This document shows, one piece after another, positions 5,316 to 7,573 of a stretch of 7,573 nucleotides of DNA (the first letter of the stretch is position 1; each line of letters opens with the position of its first letter). Both the position numbers and the translations under genes were made by a program. The stretch lies in the NCBI GenBank assembly GCA_017462125.1, contig JAFTRQ010000142.1, positions 1 through 7,573 of the forward strand, given 5' to 3'. This DNA is from Clostridia bacterium (GTDB lineage Bacteria > Bacillota_A > Clostridia > Oscillospirales > CAG-272). The notes under the pieces were generated by a model. That model had not been told where the DNA came from, ran no database searches, and saw nothing but the letters and a program-made list of their open reading frames with translations.

Positions 5316-6416
5316 ATGGCTGAAAACGCAAATCACGTATTAAGTGAACGGAAAAAGCGGATATTGAAAGCGATCGTAGACGCGCACATTGTCGACGGAG
5401 AGCCTGTCGGTTCCAAATATATTATGCAGGATGAGCACTTGAACTGCTCGTCTGCTACCATCAGAAACGAGATGGCAGAGCTTGAAGCCCTCGGATATCT
5501 GGAGCAGCCTCACACTTCCTCGGGAAGAGTGCCAAGTGAGCTCGGTTACCGCTTTTACGTGGATTCGCTGATAGAAAGCTACGCGATGACCACAAACGAG
5601 ATCACCGAGATCAACAAGCTTCTCAAATCCAAGATGAACGAGCTGGATCAGATCCTGCTTGCGGCATCCAAGCTTGCGGGCAATCTTACCAATTATACAA
5701 GCTTTGTGATCAAGCCCAAGGCAAGCTCGGTGAGCATCAAGCGCTTCGACGTGATATACGTCGATCGGCACAGCCTTTTGCTGGTTATGATCAGCGACGG
5801 CGGCGCGGTGCTGACCAAGCGGCTCTCGATCGAGCAGGGAGTCAGCCAGCTGACTGCAAGCGACCTTGCCGTTGCGCTGAACGATCATATCGCAAATCTT
5901 ACGGCAAACGAGATCACGCTCCCCATTATCGTAGAGCTTGAAAACGCGATGGGTGATAAAGCGGGGCTTGTGAATCCTATCATTAAGATCATATACGAAA
6001 GCATGAACGAGCTTGACGGCGGCGACCTGAAGGTCAGCGGAATGGACAGACTTTTGCAGTACCCCGAGTACAGCAACAAGGATCAGCTCCGCGAGCTTCT
6101 GGGTGCTCTTGAAAACAAGGACGACATTCTCGATCTCGTATCCGACACGGAGCGCGAGGGCGTGAACGTGGTCATCGGCTCGGAAAGCTCGGTAAAGGTG
6201 ATGAATAATTCCGCGCTTGTGTTCAAGCCCGTGGTGCGAGACGGCAAAACGCTTGGCGCCATCGGTATTATCGGACCGAGACGAATGGATTACGCCAGGG
6301 TGGTTGCCACCATCGAGGGGCTTGCGGGCAACGTGGAAAGCATATTGAACGACAGCATAAGCGAAAGCGATTTGTTACACGAAAAGAACGGAGGACATGA
6401 AAATGACGGAGGATAA
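5316..6416 (+). CDS. hrcA: Heat-inducible transcription repressor HrcA
   Basis: A dimeric repressor that binds CIRCE and controls class I heat-shock genes, using GroEL to stay folded and so sensing protein-folding load. At 366 aa it is slightly longer than the usual 340-350. The N-terminal winged helix (about 1-80) carries SERKKRILKAIVDAHI (10-25), the recognition segment SSATIRNEMAELEALGYLEQ (45-64) and HTSSGRVPSELGYRFYVD (66-83). The central GAF-like and dimerisation regions follow. The C-terminal signature is clear: VVIGSE (285-290) and GAIGIIGPRRMDYARVV (314-330). The last residues (HEKNGGHENDGG) are a hydrophilic tail whose coding sequence contains the grpE ribosome binding site and overlaps the grpE start by 14 nt. 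It is the first gene of the operon, behind its own CIRCE, so it is autoregulated. The alternative start TTG 5310 would add two residues. Confidence 0.97.
   Translation: MAENANHVLSERKKRILKAIVDAHIVDGEPVGSKYIMQDEHLNCSSATIRNEMAELEALGYLEQPHTSSGRVPSELGYRFYVDSLIESYAMTTNEITEINKLLKSKMNELDQILLAASKLAGNLTNYTSFVIKPKASSVSIKRFDVIYVDRHSLLLVMISDGGAVLTKRLSIEQGVSQLTASDLAVALNDHIANLTANEITLPIIVELENAMGDKAGLVNPIIKIIYESMNELDGGDLKVSGMDRLLQYPEYSNKDQLRELLGALENKDDILDLVSDTEREGVNVVIGSESSVKVMNNSALVFKPVVRDGKTLGAIGIIGPRRMDYARVVATIEGLAGNVESILNDSISESDLLHEKNGGHENDGG
6390..6394 (+). promoter_or_regulatory. Ribosome binding site of grpE inside hrcA
   Basis: GGAGG lies within the last hrcA codons, 8 nt before the ATG at 6403 but only 2 nt before an in-frame ATG at 6397. 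The spacing selects 6403. The overlap suggests that grpE translation is coupled to hrcA. Confidence 0.8.
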
Positions 6417-7020
6417 GGAGATCGTCACCGAGGAGAAGGAAGAGATTCCCGCTCCCGAGGAGACGCCCGATGCTCCCGTAGCCGAGGAAACCGAGGCGGC
6501 TGAGGCCGCAGAGGCCGAAGGCAAGGAGTGCAAGGCGGACAAAAAGAAGACAAAAAAGCTTGAGAGCAGGATCGCAGAGCTTGAAAAGGAGCTTGAGGCG
6601 AAGAATGCCTCTCTTGCAGAGCAAAACGACAAATATATGAGAATGATGGCGGAATACGACAACTTCCGCAAGAGAAGCGCAAAGGAAAAAGAGGGAATCT
6701 ACGCAGATGCTTACGCAGACGCGATGACCTCGATCCTGCCGATCATCGACAACCTTGAAAGAGCGGTTGGCGTTACCGATGCAGAGGGCGTGCTCAAGGG
6801 ACTTGAAATGACGCTCAAGGGTGCTTCGGAGGCGCTTGAAAAGATGGGCGTTGAGGCATTCGGCGCCGAGGGAGACGCTTTTGATCCCAATATTCACAAC
6901 GCTGTGATGATGGTTGACGACGAGAACCGCAACGAGGGTGAGATCGTCAGCGTATTCCAGAAGGGTTACCGCAAGGGTGACAAGATAATCCGTTATGCAA
7001 TGGTAACGGTAGCAAATTGA
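6403..7020 (+). CDS. grpE: Nucleotide exchange factor GrpE
   Basis: A dimeric co-chaperone that drives ADP release from DnaK in the DnaK-DnaJ-GrpE folding cycle in the cytoplasm. It has 205 aa, a usual length. Residues 1-40 are a disordered acidic tail rich in Glu, Ala and Pro. About 48-105 form the long coiled coil, with the conserved MAEYDNFRKRSAKEKE at 82-97. A helical bundle with ILPIIDNLERAV (111-122) follows. The C-terminal beta domain that contacts DnaK shows GDAFDPNIHNAV (157-168) and VFQKGYRKGDKIIRYAMVTV (184-203). The ATG at 6403 is chosen over the one at 6397 because of ribosome-binding-site spacing. It overlaps hrcA by 14 nt, so translational coupling is likely, and it is regulated through the CIRCE upstream of hrcA. 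Confidence 0.97.
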   Translation: MTEDKEIVTEEKEEIPAPEETPDAPVAEETEAAEAAEAEGKECKADKKKTKKLESRIAELEKELEAKNASLAEQNDKYMRMMAEYDNFRKRSAKEKEGIYADAYADAMTSILPIIDNLERAVGVTDAEGVLKGLEMTLKGASEALEKMGVEAFGAEGDAFDPNIHNAVMMVDDENRNEGEIVSVFQKGYRKGDKIIRYAMVTVAN

Positions 7021-7037
7021 TTTTGAATTCAATAAAT

Positions 7038-7076
7038 GTAGGGACCGGCGTCCCCGACGGTCCGCAATTTCGGGGA
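7038..7076 (+). repeat. Palindromic repeat fragment in the grpE-dnaK gap
   Basis: The element begins GTAGGG (7038-7043), like the palindrome at 4955. GGACCG (7042-7047) pairs with CGGTCC (7058-7063). TCCCCGA (7051-7057), inside that loop, is complementary to TCGGGGA (7070-7076), so the two stems interlock. One reading is an interspersed palindrome with a truncated right arm; another is an H-type pseudoknot in the operon mRNA. It occupies much of the 98-nt gap, ending 27 nt before the dnaK ribosome binding site. Confidence 0.55.
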
Positions 7077-7079
7077 TGA

Positions 7080-7573
<494 letters not shown>

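Noticed and set aside
6268..7032. 254-codon open frame antisense to grpE and the hrcA end
   Set aside because: It is the shadow of unmistakable grpE and hrcA coding sequence.
7023..7032. Perfect palindrome TTGAATTCAA after grpE
   Set aside because: Ten AT-rich bases can occur by chance. There is no T-run or partner structure, and it does not separate grpE from dnaK.

Overview
The window looks like a chromosomal segment of a member of the Clostridia (Firmicutes), probably an uncultured gut-type anaerobe. The evidence is a CIRCE-controlled hrcA-grpE-dnaK heat-shock operon, strong AGGAGG-type ribosome binding sites, a DnaK without the ATPase-domain insert of Gram-negative DnaK, near-consensus vegetative promoters, and short palindromic interspersed repeats of the kind that litter clostridial genomes. 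The genus cannot be read from this sequence.

Layout. Positions 1-590 are non-coding. They begin with a probable terminator of a gene left of the window and continue as a cluster of short hairpins, including a 25-nt element present twice in opposite orientation. Positions 591-2918 (minus strand) encode an intracellular glycoside hydrolase family 2 enzyme (beta-galactosidase/beta-glucuronidase type). Divergent from it, across a 136-bp control region, lies an AraC-family regulator (3055-3861), followed after 31 bp by a small membrane-anchored protein with Ig-like repeats (3893-4705) and a strong intrinsic terminator. The control region holds two near-perfect promoters facing away from each other. 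A 17-bp inverted repeat touches both -35 boxes, which suggests that the AraC protein senses a sugar and controls both the hydrolase and itself.

Positions 4757-5002 are a repeat island. It contains a modular array of six GTGATATT/AATATCAC units interleaved with hairpins of different sequence but conserved fold, then a separate 48-bp imperfect palindrome. This array is the most unusual structure in the window.

From about 5180 rightward lies the class I heat-shock operon: consensus promoter, CIRCE operator, hrcA, grpE (overlapping hrcA by 14 nt) and the first 151 codons of dnaK. HrcA is the repressor that binds CIRCE; GrpE is the nucleotide-exchange factor of DnaK. The grpE-dnaK gap holds a second, different palindromic repeat fragment that could fold as an H-type pseudoknot in the mRNA.

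No mobile-element protein, CRISPR array, tRNA or rRNA is visible. Apart from the repeat elements, and possibly the regulator/Ig-protein pairing, the genes are of well-known families.
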